Origin: Thomasclavelia sp.
GTDB taxonomy: Bacteria; Bacillota_I; Bacilli_A; Erysipelotrichales; Coprobacillaceae
Length of the DNA stretch: 64,000 bases
Reading direction: 5' to 3'
Assembly (NCBI GenBank): GCA_028749475.1
Contig: JAQVWN010000004.1
Coordinates: forward strand, 62,001-126,000
Shown here: positions 25,096 through 34,779 of the stretch, in pieces
How positions within the stretch are numbered: the stretch's first letter is position 1
How the letters are laid out: the number at the start of each line of letters is the position of its first letter
Notes under the pieces: generated by a model
What the model was told of the DNA's origin: nothing
Seen by the model: the letters and a program-made list of their open reading frames with translations, nothing else
Database searches by the model: none
Made by a program: the position numbers and the translations under genes

Positions 25096-26442
25096 ATGTC
25101 TACTGAAAAGAAGTCTTTCATGGACACAGTATTGGAAAAAGTTGATGTTATATCAGGTCCAATGACGAAGTTTGGTCAAATACCATTCGTTCGTGGTATC
25201 GTTAATGGTATGGTAAGTGCCTTACCAGTAACAATGGTCGGATCTATTTTCTTGGTAGTATACCTATTCTGTTCAGATGGTGGAATTACTACTACAGCTT
25301 TACTTCCATTCTTAAAACCATGGGCTGGTGACTTGGCATTAGTTAACAGCTTATCAATGGGTATCATGGCAGTTTATATCGTAATTGCTTTTGGTGCTGA
25401 ATATGCCGATATCAAAGGGATTAACAAAACTACAGGTGCTGTTGGTTCGTTCTTTGCATTCATGTTATTAAACTACAATGCAGTAGGACAACTAGTAGTA
25501 ACTGCAAAAGACGGTACTTTAAGTGCTGGAGCTAGTGCTTTTGAATCTACTTATTGGGGAGGATCTGGTTTAATTACAGCTATGATTGCTGGGGCTGTAG
25601 CTATTAATGTTATTAACCAATGTTATAAACATAATATTACAATTAAATTACCAGACACAGTTCCACCAGCTATCGCTGATAGTTTTTCTGCAATTATTCC
25701 ATACTTCTTCATCACAATTATTTGTTGGGGTGTAAGAACTATCGCTGGTGTTAATATTCCAGATTTAATCGGGAAAATGTTATTACCAGTATTAGGAGCA
25801 GCTGATAATATCTTCGTTTATTCATTACAACAATTCTTATCAGCTTTATTATGGATTTGCGGTTTACATGGTGATAATATTACTGGTGCAGTAACAAATG
25901 TATTTGTTAACCAATGGTTAGCTGATAATAACACTGCATATATGGCAGGTACTGCTGTTAAAGATTTACCATATGTTTGGACTCCAAACTTATGCAGGTT
26001 ATCGCAATGGGTATCTTCTTGTTGGCCAATCTTAGTTTATATGTTTATGTCTAGTAAGAAATTACCACATTTAAAACCTTTAGGTATTGTTTGTTTACCA
26101 CCTGCAGTGTTCTGTATAATTGAACCAATTATGTTCGGTTTACCAGTAGTTATGAATGGTTTCTTATTGATTCCATTTATCTTAGCTCATACCTTGACCG
26201 GTGCCTTAACTTATTGGTTAACGAGCATTGGATTTGTTGGTAAGATGTATATGTCATTACCTTGGGCAACACCTTCACCAATACTTGGTTACCTTGGAGC
26301 TGGTGGATCTATTGGTGGAGCAATAATTGTATTTGTTAACTTTGCAATTGGTTTGGTTATCTTCTATCCATTCTGGAAAGCTTATGAAAAATCTGAAATT
26401 GCTAAGTTAAACGATGAAACACCAGAAGCAGAAGCTGCTTAA
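25096..26442 (+). CDS. PTS sugar transporter EIIC, lactose/cellobiose type
   Basis: A 448-residue PTS permease subunit with about 10 helices. Recognised by LPDTVPPAIADSFSAIIPYF (about 194-213), the GLHGDNIT sugar-site motif (about 256-263) and EPIMFGLPVVMN. It deviates from the family consensus: NINEP is CIIEP and the following NP is NG, both in the substrate-binding region, so its sugar may be unusual. AGGGAGG precedes the ATG. No EIIA/EIIB are encoded nearby. A hairpin terminator follows, with zinc-ribbon genes, manA and a GH1 phosphoglycosidase downstream that probably use its product. Confidence 0.88.
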   Translation: MSTEKKSFMDTVLEKVDVISGPMTKFGQIPFVRGIVNGMVSALPVTMVGSIFLVVYLFCSDGGITTTALLPFLKPWAGDLALVNSLSMGIMAVYIVIAFGAEYADIKGINKTTGAVGSFFAFMLLNYNAVGQLVVTAKDGTLSAGASAFESTYWGGSGLITAMIAGAVAINVINQCYKHNITIKLPDTVPPAIADSFSAIIPYFFITIICWGVRTIAGVNIPDLIGKMLLPVLGAADNIFVYSLQQFLSALLWICGLHGDNITGAVTNVFVNQWLADNNTAYMAGTAVKDLPYVWTPNLCRLSQWVSSCWPILVYMFMSSKKLPHLKPLGIVCLPPAVFCIIEPIMFGLPVVMNGFLLIPFILAHTLTGALTYWLTSIGFVGKMYMSLPWATPSPILGYLGAGGSIGGAIIVFVNFAIGLVIFYPFWKAYEKSEIAKLNDETPEAEAA

Positions 26443-26476
26443 TTAGTTATTTATAATTAATTAAATTGAACAACTG

Positions 26477-26506
26477 AAGAAGGCTTAGTCCCTAAGCCTT
26501 CTTTTA
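26477..26506 (+). terminator. Terminator after the PTS EIIC gene
   Basis: Stem AAGAAGGCTTAG / CTAAGCCTTCTT with a TCC loop and short T run. Confidence 0.85.
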
Positions 26507-26523
26507 AAAAAAGGAGAATAATT

Positions 26524-26949
26524 ATGAAAGAATGTCCATATTGCCATAAAGATATACCCAATGATTCTCAGTTTTGCTATCATTGTGGAAAGGAACTAAA
26601 TGGTAAAAAAGAAGAAGAAAAATCAAAAGAAAAGAAATTGAAAAAGAATCCTCATCAAAATAGTTGGGGAAAGCTAGGGTTAATGTTATTCTTTATCGGT
26701 TTATTAGTTTTTGATTTTGTTATTTCAACTGTTGTTGGTGCCCTTGGTGGAAATACCAAGATTCCTTTCATAATTAGTCTATTTATTTATATTGGATCTA
26801 TTGTTTGTGGAATATTATCATTACGTGTTGATAAACAAGATAGAAATAAAGGGTATGAACCTAATGGAAATAAGAATTATGCTTATATCTCAATATTCTT
26901 GAGTATCTTTATTGCTTTAGTTAATTTATCTCAAGTCATTTTAAAATAG
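26524..26949 (+). CDS. Zinc-ribbon membrane protein
   Basis: A 141-residue protein with an N-terminal zinc ribbon (CPYCHKDI and CYHCGKEL), a Lys/Glu-rich charged linker (about 27-50), and three hydrophobic helices (about 51-70, 80-100 and 118-140). Similar in plan to the pair at 9.8-10.7 kb. AAAGGAG precedes the ATG. It lies 12 bases before a second zinc-ribbon membrane protein. Function unknown; placement within a sugar island may be incidental. Confidence 0.7.
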   Translation: MKECPYCHKDIPNDSQFCYHCGKELNGKKEEEKSKEKKLKKNPHQNSWGKLGLMLFFIGLLVFDFVISTVVGALGGNTKIPFIISLFIYIGSIVCGILSLRVDKQDRNKGYEPNGNKNYAYISIFLSIFIALVNLSQVILK

Positions 26950-26961
26950 GAGGGAAACAAG

Positions 26962-27432
26962 ATGTATTGTCGCAAATGTGGTGCAAAAATTAGTGATTCA
27001 GCCGTTTTTTGTGAAAGTTGTGGAACAGAAGTAATCAAAGTTAAACAGAAAAATTACGATGAAAAATATAAAGAAAATAAGAAAAAGGCTAAAAAAGATG
27101 CAGAAGATACATTAGCTGCTCGTAGAGCTAAAGGTAAGGATGAAAAGAATCCTTATATTAATGCAGCTATTTTTGCTACTCTAATTGCTTTTGTTTTATC
27201 TGTTTTCCCTTGGAATTATATCGGTACTGGAATAGGAACTAGCTTACCAATGAGAATTATCGTTGTAGCTTTTGCCTTATTAGCAGATTACCATTGTACT
27301 AAAGCAAAACAAGTAAATAACTTAATCTATAGCAAATATGGATTTAGAATAAATGGAAATGTCCTAACAATAACAAATGCTCTTGCAATATTTGTTACTA
27401 TGATTGGATTATTTGCATTACTTACAATGTAA
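26962..27432 (+). CDS. Zinc-ribbon membrane protein
   Basis: A 156-residue protein with zinc ribbon CRKCGAKI and CESCGTEV, a strongly basic/acidic helical linker (about 28-62, probably coiled), and hydrophobic segments (about 68-86, 92-110 and 132-155). AGGAGG precedes the ATG. It is paired with the preceding zinc-ribbon gene and followed by a terminator. Function unknown. Confidence 0.7.
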   Translation: MYCRKCGAKISDSAVFCESCGTEVIKVKQKNYDEKYKENKKKAKKDAEDTLAARRAKGKDEKNPYINAAIFATLIAFVLSVFPWNYIGTGIGTSLPMRIIVVAFALLADYHCTKAKQVNNLIYSKYGFRINGNVLTITNALAIFVTMIGLFALLTM

Positions 27433-27435
27433 GGT

Positions 27436-27462
27436 AGGCATAAAGTATTTTATGCCTTTTTT
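27436..27462 (+). terminator. Terminator of the zinc-ribbon pair
   Basis: Stem AGGCATAAA / TTTATGCCT around a 4-base loop, followed by a T run. Confidence 0.8.
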
Positions 27463-27481
27463 CATTCAAGGAGGAATTTAA

Positions 27482-28408
27482 ATGAGTGTATTATTTTTTA
27501 AACCAATTCCCCGACCAGCTATATGGGGAAAAACATTAGTTAGAGATTATTTTGGTTATAATGATTTTCCTGTAGGGATTGGACAATCTTGGTCTTTTAG
27601 TGCTCAAAAGGATGCTTCAACAATTTGTGCTACTGCACCATATGAAGGACAAACTTTATATGATTTGTGGAACAATCATCAAGAATTATTTGGCCATCCG
27701 GGTGAAGACTTCCCAGTTATTATTTCTTTAGTAGGACCTGAAGATGATTTGAGTATTCAGGTTCATCCTGATGCTAAATATGCTAAACAATTAGGCTTAC
27801 CTTCTGGGAAAAACGAAGCTTGGTATTTTATAGATTCTAAACCGGGCGCTAATATTGTTTATGGTCATAAGGCAATTAGTAAAGAAGATTTATATAATTA
27901 TATCAACAATAATAAGTGGGATGATTTAATTAAACATCTTGAAGTTCATACTGGAGATTTTGTTTATTTACCTGCCGGTTTATTACACGCTTTAAGAAAA
28001 GGAAGCATTGTTTATGAAATACAACAAGCAGTAGATATTACTTATCGATTTTATGATTATCATCGCAAGGATAATAATGGAAATGAAAGAGAACTTCATC
28101 TTCAACAAGCAATAGATTGTTTATCATACAATCAAAAAGATATGGTTAATAACATTCATCCAGTAGTAACGAATCTAAATTGTGGCAAGCAAACTGTTTA
28201 TATTTCTAATGAGTCGTTCACAGTAACAAAATTAGAAATAGATGGAGAAAATGAATATTTTACTGATAATTATCAGTTAGCGACAGTTGTTAAAGGTAAG
28301 GGAAAAGTTGATGGTGAAAATATAAAATTGGGTGATAGTTTTTTAATCCCCCAAAATACTAAAATTAAATTAAGTGGTCATATGACTATAATGATGACAA
28401 CTAAATGA
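27482..28408 (+). CDS. manA: Mannose-6-phosphate isomerase, class I (short bacterial form)
   Basis: A zinc-dependent cupin isomerase interconverting mannose-6-P and fructose-6-P, 308 residues, the short Bacillus-type length. Metal and active-site motifs: LSIQVHPDAKYA (Gln/His), GKNEAWYF (Glu), YLPAGLLHAL (His), and EIQQAVDITYRFYDYHR with the catalytic Arg. The C-terminal cupin half (about 225-308) is degenerate as usual. AGGAGG lies 7 bases before the ATG. It is 9 bases ahead of the GH1 gene and co-transcribed with it. The exact hexose-6-P could differ, since neighbouring genes suggest unusual sugars. Confidence 0.9.
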   Translation: MSVLFFKPIPRPAIWGKTLVRDYFGYNDFPVGIGQSWSFSAQKDASTICATAPYEGQTLYDLWNNHQELFGHPGEDFPVIISLVGPEDDLSIQVHPDAKYAKQLGLPSGKNEAWYFIDSKPGANIVYGHKAISKEDLYNYINNNKWDDLIKHLEVHTGDFVYLPAGLLHALRKGSIVYEIQQAVDITYRFYDYHRKDNNGNERELHLQQAIDCLSYNQKDMVNNIHPVVTNLNCGKQTVYISNESFTVTKLEIDGENEYFTDNYQLATVVKGKGKVDGENIKLGDSFLIPQNTKIKLSGHMTIMMTTK

Positions 28409-29833
<1,425 letters not shown>

Positions 29834-29836
<3 letters not shown>

Positions 29837-29866
29837 AAGCACTGAATTTAATCAGTGCTTTTTTTA
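29834..29866. terminator. Bidirectional terminator between the GH1 and lacI-type genes
   Basis: Stem AAAAGCACTGA / TCAGTGCTTTT followed by a T run on the plus strand. The stop codon of the convergent LacI gene lies in the hairpin. Confidence 0.88.
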
Positions 29867-30882
29867 GTTGATTCGCGAGGAATAAAGGTTACAGGTAAAA
29901 TCGTATGTCGTTTGTCATCGCTAATTTCTATTCCATTCATTAAATCAAGCAAAAGACCACAAGCTTTTTGACTTAACCCAGGAATATCTTGCTTAATTGT
30001 TGAAATGGAAGGATTGGACATTTTGGAAATAAAGATGTCATCAAATCCGACAACTTTGACTTGCTCTGGTACTTTAATGTTTAATGAAAATAAACCTTGG
30101 ATAACCCCATAAGCACGCCAGTCATTAGTTGCAAATACACCATCGAATTTTTTCCCTGATTTTACTAATTTTTTAATTGCATCTTTAGCCCCTTCAGTAT
30201 TACTACCTTCATCTTCATTAATAAATATTTCTAACTCAGGATCAATTTTTAGATGATGATCAAGTAAGGCTTGACGATATCCTTCGCATCTTTGACGATT
30301 AACTGAAAGAGTCCTTTTTCTGGAGATAATTGCGATATCTTTGCATCCTTGTTTAATCAATTCTTCTGTGGCCATATAACCACCACTATAGTGGTTAGAT
30401 TCAACATAGTAAGCATCAATATGATCTATAGGTTTTCTATCGATACAGACAATAGGAATGTCTCGAGTTACAACATTGGTAGGTATTTTTTCAATTCCTG
30501 AAATACAAATAATACCATCAACTAATTTAGAATCTAAGGAACGAAAGTATTCAATTTCTTTTTTATCGTCCCTAGATGTATTACAAATAAAAACAGAATA
30601 TTTATGGTCAAAAAAATACTTTTCTATCTCTAGGGCTAATAAAGAAAACCATTCATTATCAATGTTGGGTAGAATTAAACCTACTGTTTTAGATTTAGAA
30701 GATCTTAATGAACGGGCAGCCATATTAGTTGTATAGTTATGTTCTTTGATAACTTTTTCTACTCGCTCTTTGGTTTCTTGAGAAAATCTTCCATTATCAT
30801 TGATTACTCGAGAGACTGTCGCTACTGAGACATTTGAAAGTTTTGCGATTTCTTTTATTGAGATGCTCTTTTGTTTTTTCAT
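29848..30882 (-). CDS. LacI-family transcriptional regulator
   Basis: A 344-residue repressor. N-terminal HTH and hinge helix: SIKEIAKLSNVSVATVSRVIND and NMAARSLRSSKSKTVGLILP (shown in part). A periplasmic-binding-type effector domain follows (about 65-340), with FATNDWRAYGVIQGL and the usual VVGFDDIFISKMSNPSISTI. Its probable operators G-N-AAACGTTTACC lie before the epimerase gene (divergent), before the EIIC gene at 25.1 kb and, in shorter form, before the PRD gene. It has a TATAAT at 30901-30906 (complement) and AAGGGG before its ATG. Effector unknown; CcpA could share the sites. Confidence 0.87.
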   Translation of the reverse strand: MKKQKSISIKEIAKLSNVSVATVSRVINDNGRFSQETKERVEKVIKEHNYTTNMAARSLRSSKSKTVGLILPNIDNEWFSLLALEIEKYFFDHKYSVFICNTSRDDKKEIEYFRSLDSKLVDGIICISGIEKIPTNVVTRDIPIVCIDRKPIDHIDAYYVESNHYSGGYMATEELIKQGCKDIAIISRKRTLSVNRQRCEGYRQALLDHHLKIDPELEIFINEDEGSNTEGAKDAIKKLVKSGKKFDGVFATNDWRAYGVIQGLFSLNIKVPEQVKVVGFDDIFISKMSNPSISTIKQDIPGLSQKACGLLLDLMNGIEISDDKRHTILPVTFIPRESTKKSTD

Positions 30883-30976
30883 AAGTTACCCCTTAGTTCA
30901 ATTATACATTAATTGATTATTTTTTAAAGTTTACGTCCATCCTGATGTTGTCACATAGTGTGCCATTATTATGTGT

Positions 30977-30989
30977 GGAAACGTTTACC
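30977..30989 (+). promoter_or_regulatory. LacI-type operator before the epimerase gene
   Basis: GGAAACGTTTACC, a near-perfect dyad in the divergent region between lacI and the epimerase gene, about 40 bases before the epimerase ATG. Confidence 0.7.
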
Positions 30990-31028
30990 CAATGATACTA
31001 TTATTGAGTTGTAAAGAAGGAGTTTTAT

Positions 31029-31682
31029 ATGGAAAAATTATTATGCCCATCAATGATGTGCGCTAATTATGGCAATTTAGAAAAGGAAGTTCAAGAATTA
31101 GAGGAAGCGGGAATCGACTTTTTTCATATTGATTTGATGGATGGAAGTTATGTTCCTAACTTTGGAATGGGATTGCAAGATATTGAGTACCTTACTACTC
31201 ATTCTTCTAAACCTTGCGATATTCATCTAATGGTGGTTAATCCAAGTGCTTATGTTGAAAAATTTGCAAAAATGGGAATTAAAATTATATATATTCATCC
31301 GGAAACTGATGTCCATGCTTGCCGAACATTACAACTGATTAAAGATGCTGGAGTTCATCCGGGAATTGCAGTTAATCCAGGTACATCCTTTGAAACAGTT
31401 AAAGATTTATTATATTTATGTGATTATGTTATGTTGATGAGTGTTAATCCAGGATTTGCAGGACAAAAGTATTTGGATTTTGTTACTCCTAAGTTTGAAG
31501 AGTTTGTAAATGAAGCCAAGAACTATGGTGGATATGATGTTATGATTGATGGTGCTTGCTCACCAGAAAAGATTCAAATGTTATCAAAAGTAGGTGTTAA
31601 AGGATTTATCCTTGGTACAAGTGCTTTATTTGGAAAAGATAAAACATATAAAGAAATAATTCCAGAATTAAGAAAACTATAA
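31029..31682 (+). CDS. Ketose-phosphate 3-epimerase (Rpe/AlsE family)
   Basis: A 217-residue TIM-barrel epimerase inverting C3 of a ketose phosphate. Motifs: LCPSMMCANYGNLEKEV, the metal/catalytic FHIDLMDGSYVPNF, DIHLMVVNP, the phosphate-handling MLMSVNPGFAGQKY, VMIDGACSPEKI and FILGTSALF. The family contains ribulose-5-P epimerase and allulose-6-P epimerase. With PTS genes around it, and rpiB directly after it, an AlsE-like role on allulose-6-P is attractive, but sequence alone does not decide. GAAGGAG precedes the ATG. Expression is probably repressed by LacI. Confidence 0.85.
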   Translation: MEKLLCPSMMCANYGNLEKEVQELEEAGIDFFHIDLMDGSYVPNFGMGLQDIEYLTTHSSKPCDIHLMVVNPSAYVEKFAKMGIKIIYIHPETDVHACRTLQLIKDAGVHPGIAVNPGTSFETVKDLLYLCDYVMLMSVNPGFAGQKYLDFVTPKFEEFVNEAKNYGGYDVMIDGACSPEKIQMLSKVGVKGFILGTSALFGKDKTYKEIIPELRKL

Positions 31683-31706
31683 ACGAATAAGAAAGAAGGA
31701 AAGTAT

Positions 31707-32156
31707 ATGAAAATTGGAATTGGTAATGATCACGTAGCAGTCGAATATAAAAATGAAATTAAAAAGTATATTGAAGATAAGTATCAATATGAAGTAGTAA
31801 ACTTCGGTACTGATAGTACCGAAAGATTTAATTATCCAGTATCAGGTGAAGCAGTAGCTAATGCTGTTGTTTCCGGTGAAGTTGATAAAGGAATAGTTAT
31901 TTGTGGAACAGGTGTCGGAATTTCTTTAGCGGCAAATAAAGTCAATGGAATTAGATGTGTTACTTGTTCAGAGCCTTATTCAGCTTTACTATCACGTCAA
32001 CACAATAATACTAACATGCTAGCGTTTGGAGCTAGGGTTGTTGGTATAGAATTAGCAAAAATGATTGTTGATGCGTGGTTAAGTGGTGAATATGAAGGTG
32101 GTCGTCACCAGGTTCGTATTGATATGTTGACGGATATTGAAAACCGTCAAAAATAG
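31707..32156 (+). CDS. rpiB: Ribose-5-phosphate isomerase B / allose-6-phosphate isomerase family
   Basis: A 149-residue RpiB/LacA/LacB-family aldose-ketose isomerase. Visible are GIGNDHVAVEYK (where most family members have a Ser or Cys before Asp-His), the active-site Cys66 in VICGTGVGISLAANKV, and LSRQHNNTNMLAFGARV with the phosphate-binding region. RpiB of E. coli also isomerises allose-6-P to allulose-6-P, which would feed the epimerase immediately upstream (24-base gap, GAAAGAAGGA before the ATG). Confidence 0.88.
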   Translation: MKIGIGNDHVAVEYKNEIKKYIEDKYQYEVVNFGTDSTERFNYPVSGEAVANAVVSGEVDKGIVICGTGVGISLAANKVNGIRCVTCSEPYSALLSRQHNNTNMLAFGARVVGIELAKMIVDAWLSGEYEGGRHQVRIDMLTDIENRQK

Positions 32157-32371
32157 AAAAAGAGGTTATATTTTAATCAAGTTGCTATCCAAAATTGTTC
32201 TCCCATGTTTTATAAAGTCCGTAAACTTGATTAGAGTATAGTCTTTTTTATATGTTAAGGAATAATCTATACCAATGGTATAAAGAATCATTAAATAAAT
32301 GATTAATTAAAGGAATTATTAATATCTAATAAATATGGTTAAATAAATTGGATAAGAAAGGATAAAAAATA
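32157..32371 (+). other. Intergenic stretch with several inverted repeats
   Basis: These 215 bases carry no credible gene. They contain a 10-bp inverted repeat TAATCAAGTT / AACTTGATTA (32174-32183 and 32224-32233), a perfect TATACC-AAT-GGTATA dyad (32268-32282) and AATCATT-AAATA-AATGATT (32286-32304). Candidate regulator sites or RNA structure upstream of the glyoxalase-fold gene; none matches a motif I know. Confidence 0.5.
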
Positions 32372-32878
32372 ATGAAATTTACAGAAGTAATGCATTTATC
32401 ATTTTATACAGATAATATGGCAGCAATGCGCGATTTCTATGAAAATAAACTTGGATTAAAAGCAAAAATAATTATGAGATATGAAGCCTATAAAGGACAA
32501 ACTAATCGTGGAGCATGGGCTGACAGGGCTGAAACTAACCCAAAGGATATTGCGTATATCTTTATCGAATTGGCTCCTGGGCAATATTTAGAATTATTTC
32601 CTAAAGCAGACCATCAAAATGAACATGATATTCCTGATAGTCATTTAGGATATTCTCATTTTGCATTAATGGTTGAAGATATTCAAGAAGCTCATAATGA
32701 ATTAGTAAGAGCTGGAGTTTCAATTGATATTTAACCAAATAAAGGTCAATCGGAGACATGGCAAATGTGGACACATGATCCCGATGGTAACAAATTTGAG
32801 ATAATGCAATATACTCCAAAATCTTTACAATTCAAAGGAAACATCAAAGAAGATAAAGCAAGATATGAAAAGAGATAA
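32372..32878 (+). pseudogene. Glyoxalase/VOC-fold protein interrupted by an in-frame TAA
   Basis: The frame opens with MKFTEVMHLSFYTDNM and reads through a vicinal-oxygen-chelate domain. At codon 121 (32732-32734) a TAA stops it after VSIDI. The same frame then continues for 47 codons to a TAA at 32876-32878, encoding ETWQMWTHDPDGNKFEIMQY, the conserved end of the VOC fold with its last metal ligand (Glu). The break is one codon with no frameshift, so it is a recent nonsense change or a sequence error. The truncated 120-residue product lacks the final strand and ligand. Shine-Dalgarno AAGAAAGGA. Confidence 0.85.
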
Positions 32879-32898
32879 ACTAATGTTTATCTCTTTTT
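32867..32898. terminator. Bidirectional terminator between the VOC pseudogene and rpiR
   Basis: Perfect stem AAAAGAGATAAAC / GTTTATCTCTTTT with a TAAT loop. It overlaps the 3' ends of both convergent genes. Confidence 0.88.
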
Positions 32899-33656
32899 AA
32901 ACATATTGAGGTATATAAAATATCAATAATATAGTGAATAGATAATCCGTACAACATAATACCAAATGGTAAATGATGAGGTAAAGAATCTAAATATAAA
33001 CTCTCATTGCAAACTAACTCTAATGAAGGATCCATCTTCCCAGTTAATGCAATTACTCTAATTTGTTTTTTTCTTAGGTAGTAAGCCGAATCAACCATTG
33101 TTTGATTATTACCTGAATGACTAACTACAAATGCTAATGTTTCGGAAGGATTACAATTTTCAAGATAGGCTGTGTTTAAAGTGTTAAAAGCTTGGGCTCT
33201 AATACCAATAGTATTAAATTTTAAACAAGCTGATTGAACTTCTGCATAATTATTATCATTTGCGTAAAAATCGATTTGTTTTGCTTGCAACATATAATTG
33301 ATTGTTCTCACAAATGAGTCTGTTTTAGTGAGTTTTTTTGTTTCCATAAAAACATGATAATAAACATCAGGTAAGACATCAATGATGTCATTTAAAGAAC
33401 TATCTTTATCAAGTTGGAGATCTCTTGTTTGATTGAACATTATATTTTCTTGGGTATAAGCTAATTGAAACTCTAAGTAACCTTTAAACCCTAATTTCTG
33501 TACAAATCTAATAATAGTAGGAGAAGAAACATATGTTAGTTGTGCGAGCTCTTTAGCGTTATTAGTTGTAATACACTCTGGGTGCTCTTGAATATAAGAA
33601 ACAATTGCCTCTTCTTGAGCAGTAAGTTTTCGGTTTTGAATTAATTCGCTTATCAT
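32880..33656 (-). CDS. RpiR-family transcriptional regulator
   Basis: A 258-residue regulator. An N-terminal HTH_6 domain (about 1-75; LAQLTYVSSPTIIRFVQKLGFKGYLEF, shown in part) is followed by a SIS sugar-phosphate-binding domain (about 105-240; ETLAFVVSHSGNNQTMVDSAYYLRKK). The family senses phosphosugars; the founding member controls rpiB and allose genes in E. coli. The palindrome ATGAAATTCAATTTCAT lies over its own -35 region and upstream of the divergent six-gene operon it probably controls. The ribosome-binding region is TTGGAGAT. Confidence 0.85.
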   Translation of the reverse strand: MISELIQNRKLTAQEEAIVSYIQEHPECITTNNAKELAQLTYVSSPTIIRFVQKLGFKGYLEFQLAYTQENIMFNQTRDLQLDKDSSLNDIIDVLPDVYYHVFMETKKLTKTDSFVRTINYMLQAKQIDFYANDNNYAEVQSACLKFNTIGIRAQAFNTLNTAYLENCNPSETLAFVVSHSGNNQTMVDSAYYLRKKQIRVIALTGKMDPSLELVCNESLYLDSLPHHLPFGIMLYGLSIHYIIDILYTSICLKRDKH

Positions 33657-33677
33657 TTTTTATCTCCAATTACATAC

Positions 33678-33717
33678 ATTTTATCATAATTCTATAGTTT
33701 ATGAAATTCAATTTCAT
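33678..33717. promoter_or_regulatory. rpiR promoter and RpiR-type operator
   Basis: Minus-strand extended -10 TGA-TAAAAT (complement of 33678-33683). The perfect palindrome ATGAAAT-TCA-ATTTCAT (33701-33717) covers the -35 position and faces the divergent operon starting at 33812. Confidence 0.6.
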
Positions 33718-33811
33718 GAATCTTAAATAATAATGAAATCTAAATAAATAATCGTTTTAACAAATGATTTATTTAGTGTACTTACCTATTATTAAGGTAG
33801 GAGGAATAAGA

Positions 33812-34756
33812 ATGGAACTAAATCAAAATATTACTAGATTAATTACGGCAAAACCAAGTCAAATAGCGACATATAATGGCCGTCAATTAAAAGAAGCAAT
33901 TTACAAATCTGAAGGAAGAGTATCTATGGGGCAAACTTATTTAAATAATCCTATTACGATGCCAACATGCACTAATACCGAGATACAATTTCATTTTGGA
34001 GCAGATATGGTGATGTTAAATGGTTTTGATTTTCTAAACCCAACTACACCCCAGGGAATGCAAGGGTTCACTTATCAAGAATTAAAAAAATTAGCTAATG
34101 GAAGACCAGTAGGAATATACATGGGGTGTCCAGGTGCTGATTTTAATATGGATGATCCCAATGTTAACCAAGCATTAAAAGGAATGATTTATAGTAAAGA
34201 CAATGTTAAAAAAGCAGTAGAATGGGGAGTCTCTTTTGTCGTATTAGGTGGTAATCCAAATAGTGGAACATCCATTAAAGATGTTATTCGTGCCACTAAA
34301 GAATGTCGTGAAGTATGTGGAGAAGACATGTTGATTTTTGCCGGTAAATGGGAAGATGGAATCACTGAAAAAGTTTTAGGAGATCCGTTAGCAACCTATG
34401 ATGCTAAAGAAGCAATCAAAGAGTTGATTGATGCTGGGGCTGATGTTATTGATTTTCCAGCACCAGGATCACGTCATGGAATTACTGTTGAAATGATTCG
34501 CGAACTGATTGAATTCACTCATCGTTATAAAGAAGGAACCCTAGCTATGTCATTTTTAAATAGTAATGTCGAAGCTGCAGATCGTGAAACCATTAGACAA
34601 ATTGCTTTAATGATGAAACAAACTGGTGCAGATGTTCATGCAATTGGTGATGGCGGTATCGGCGGAGGAACATGGCCAGAAAACATTTATCAATTAGCAA
34701 TTACTTTAAAAGGTAAATACTACACTTGGCAACAAATGTGTACATCTAATCGTTAA
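33812..34756 (+). CDS. TIM-barrel protein of unknown function from PTS operons (DUF7916-like)
   Basis: A 314-residue cytosolic protein. Secondary-structure pattern and motifs suggest a TIM barrel: FGADMVMLNGFDF (about 60-72), VGIYMGCPGADFN, SFVVLGGNPNSGT, AGADVIDFPAPGSRHG and ADVHAIGDGGIGGGTWPEN (phosphate-binding-like Gly cluster). I associate it, with limited certainty, with a domain of unknown function frequent in PTS sugar operons. The start at 33812 is set by AGGAGG; an ATG at 33764 has none. It is first gene of the RpiR-flanked operon. A lyase or isomerase acting on a phosphosugar is possible, not shown. Confidence 0.6.
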   Translation: MELNQNITRLITAKPSQIATYNGRQLKEAIYKSEGRVSMGQTYLNNPITMPTCTNTEIQFHFGADMVMLNGFDFLNPTTPQGMQGFTYQELKKLANGRPVGIYMGCPGADFNMDDPNVNQALKGMIYSKDNVKKAVEWGVSFVVLGGNPNSGTSIKDVIRATKECREVCGEDMLIFAGKWEDGITEKVLGDPLATYDAKEAIKELIDAGADVIDFPAPGSRHGITVEMIRELIEFTHRYKEGTLAMSFLNSNVEAADRETIRQIALMMKQTGADVHAIGDGGIGGGTWPENIYQLAITLKGKYYTWQQMCTSNR

Positions 34757-34779
34757 TAATCAAAGAGAGAAGGAATAGT

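Noticed and set aside
32174-32250. T-box or known riboswitch before the VOC gene
   Set aside because: No AGGGTGG T-box sequence or other recognisable conserved core; only inverted repeats are present.
32732-32734. Recoding or readthrough of the TAA in the VOC gene
   Set aside because: TAA is the tightest stop, no recoding signal is visible, and the gene looks like a simple nonsense mutant or a sequencing error.
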